From positions 1 to 13,319 of the forward strand of contig JAHFCD010000009.1 of the NCBI GenBank assembly GCA_023249695.1: a stretch of DNA of 13,319 nt, written 5' to 3'. Source of the DNA: Elusimicrobiota bacterium. GTDB taxonomy: Bacteria; Elusimicrobiota; Elusimicrobia; UBA1565; UBA9628. The notes under the pieces were generated by a model, which was given only the letters and a program-made list of their open reading frames with translations, searched no databases and was not told the DNA's origin. Below, in pieces: positions 12,525 to 13,319 of this stretch (position 1 is the first letter of the stretch; each line of letters starts with the position of its first letter). The translations under genes were made by a program, and so were the position numbers.

Positions 12525-13319
12525 GGGAGGAACTCGGCCTTCGGCTCGGCGCAGGAGATCGCGAGGTCCCAGAAGCGCCCTTTCGTTTCCAGGAGGCGGG
12601 GCACCTGCCGGGACCCCGCGCGCATGAAATCCGACAGATTGACCGTGACGCCGTTGCCGGCGGGCGAGAGGGACCGCGCCAGGCTGTCGTCGAGGTCGAT
12701 CCGCCAGGCGGGGCGCACCAGGCTCGTCCGGCCCCATGCCTTTTCCATGCGCGCCGGCCCGGGGAGGAACGCCTCGCCGGACAGCGCGGCCGAGATCGCG
12801 GTGAAGGCTCCCAGCGCGGCCTCCTCGACGCGGCCCTGGTCGAGGCCCGCCACGGGAAACGCGTCCATCGAGAAGCCGCGCGCGTCGAGGCGCGCCCGCC
12901 ACGCCGTCGAGAACATCGGCCCGAGTAGCTCGAAGGTCACTTCCTGCGGCGCGCGGAAGGTGAACAGCGCCCGGCGCGACACCGGCTGGCCCGCGATGCG
13001 GCCCTTGAGCTCGCAGAGGCCGGTCAGCTTCTTGACGCCGCCCTGCACCGCGGCGAGATGGCGGCGCCACAGCTCGCCGAGCCCCTCGTCGCTGAGGTCC
13101 TTCTGCAGCGCGGCGGCCTTCTCCCCGGACTTCGGCGAGCCGAGGCTTTGGGCCAGGCGCCACGAAAGCCAGGCCTGCTCGGCGTTGCCGACGCTCTCGT
13201 AGGCGGCGGCCAAATGCTCCCACAGCGACTGGTCGTCGGCGATCGCGCGGGCCGCTCCTTCGAGCTCCACGACCGCCGGCGCGAAGCGCCCTTGTTTATA
13301 CAGCGCCCAGCCGAGCGAG
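12521..13319 (-). CDS. TPR protein with LolB/LolA-like C-terminal domain (N-terminus off window)
   Basis: The frame is open to the right edge, and 265 residues are visible. The first part carries TPR-like helices: LGWALYKQGRFAPAV and the following helix (about 2-28), then WEHLAAAYESVGNAEQAW and its partner helix (about 32-60). From about residue 98 the composition changes to alternating strands starting CELKGRIAG, then FTFRAPQEVTFELLGP, ARLDARGFSMDAF, WRIDLDD and GVTVNLSDFM. This pattern resembles the half-barrel of the LolB/LolA/DUF4292 group, which handles lipoproteins or lipids in the periplasm. The similarity is judged by eye and is moderate. The position directly ahead of ispE is the same as that of lolB in E. 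coli, which supports it. A lipobox, if any, would be outside the window. A GTG at 13270 was not used as the start because it would cut the first TPR helix pair. Confidence 0.7.
   Translation of the reverse strand, partial: SLGWALYKQGRFAPAVVELEGAARAIADDQSLWEHLAAAYESVGNAEQAWLSWRLAQSLGSPKSGEKAAALQKDLSDEGLGELWRRHLAAVQGGVKKLTGLCELKGRIAGQPVSRRALFTFRAPQEVTFELLGPMFSTAWRARLDARGFSMDAFPVAGLDQGRVEEAALGAFTAISAALSGEAFLPGPARMEKAWGRTSLVRPAWRIDLDDSLARSLSPAGNGVTVNLSDFMRAGSRQVPRLLETKGRFWDLAISCAEPKAEFLP

Noticed and set aside
12525..13223. Apparent N-terminal extension of IspE to 529 residues
   Set aside because: The extra 233 residues read the TPR/LolB-like gene in another frame and are Arg/Ala/Gly-rich. IspE homology begins at the GTG at 12524, which overlaps the upstream stop.
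1..13319. CRISPR arrays, insertion sequences, phage genes, defence systems, riboswitches
   Set aside because: No spaced direct repeats, transposase or integrase motifs, or known riboswitch cores were seen. Intergenic space is too short to hold most of them.

Overview
The window is a gene-dense, GC-rich stretch from a bacterium that probably has a Gram-negative type envelope. It holds 14 protein genes (two cut by the window edges), one tRNA gene and almost no intergenic DNA. The run ispE - spoVG - tRNA-Gln - glmU - prs - rplY - pth - pmbA, with a LolB-like gene ahead of ispE, combines an order known from proteobacteria (lolB-ispE-prs, pth nearby) with spoVG, which is typical of Firmicutes, spirochaetes and some deep lineages. 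I lean towards Elusimicrobiota or a neighbouring uncultured lineage. This is an inference from gene order and composition and has not been tested by a search.

Layout. (1) Positions 1-2293, minus strand: a B12-binding-type radical SAM enzyme followed by a polytopic membrane protein resembling GT-C glycosyltransferases. The second gene appears to start at a CTG codon and runs off the left edge. (2) Positions 2357-5467, plus strand: peptide deformylase (def) followed by a three-gene ABC-2 exporter (ATPase plus two different permeases of the COG4586/4587/3694 type), packed with +4, -4 and 0 base spacing. (3) Positions 5516-5899, plus strand: a stand-alone PilZ protein with its own promoter. (4) Positions 5901-5944: a large hairpin filling the gap between convergent genes. 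(5) Positions 5946-13319, minus strand: a long housekeeping run read right to left: TPR/LolB-like protein, ispE, spoVG, tRNA-Gln(UUG), glmU, prs, rplY, pth, a small two-helix membrane protein, and pmbA. It joins isoprenoid, cell-wall precursor and PRPP synthesis with translation quality control.

What stands out. No exotic defence or mobile system is present. The most interesting feature is the spoVG/tRNA-Gln junction: the last four sense codons and the stop codon of spoVG lie inside the tRNA, and the tRNA 5' end falls exactly on a codon boundary, so RNase P cleavage would make the spoVG message non-stop. A second pattern is that each of the three recognisable sigma70-type promoters places its predicted transcription start on or within one base of the ATG, which suggests leaderless mRNAs. 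Two of them are divergent and share the same six base pairs as their -35 element.
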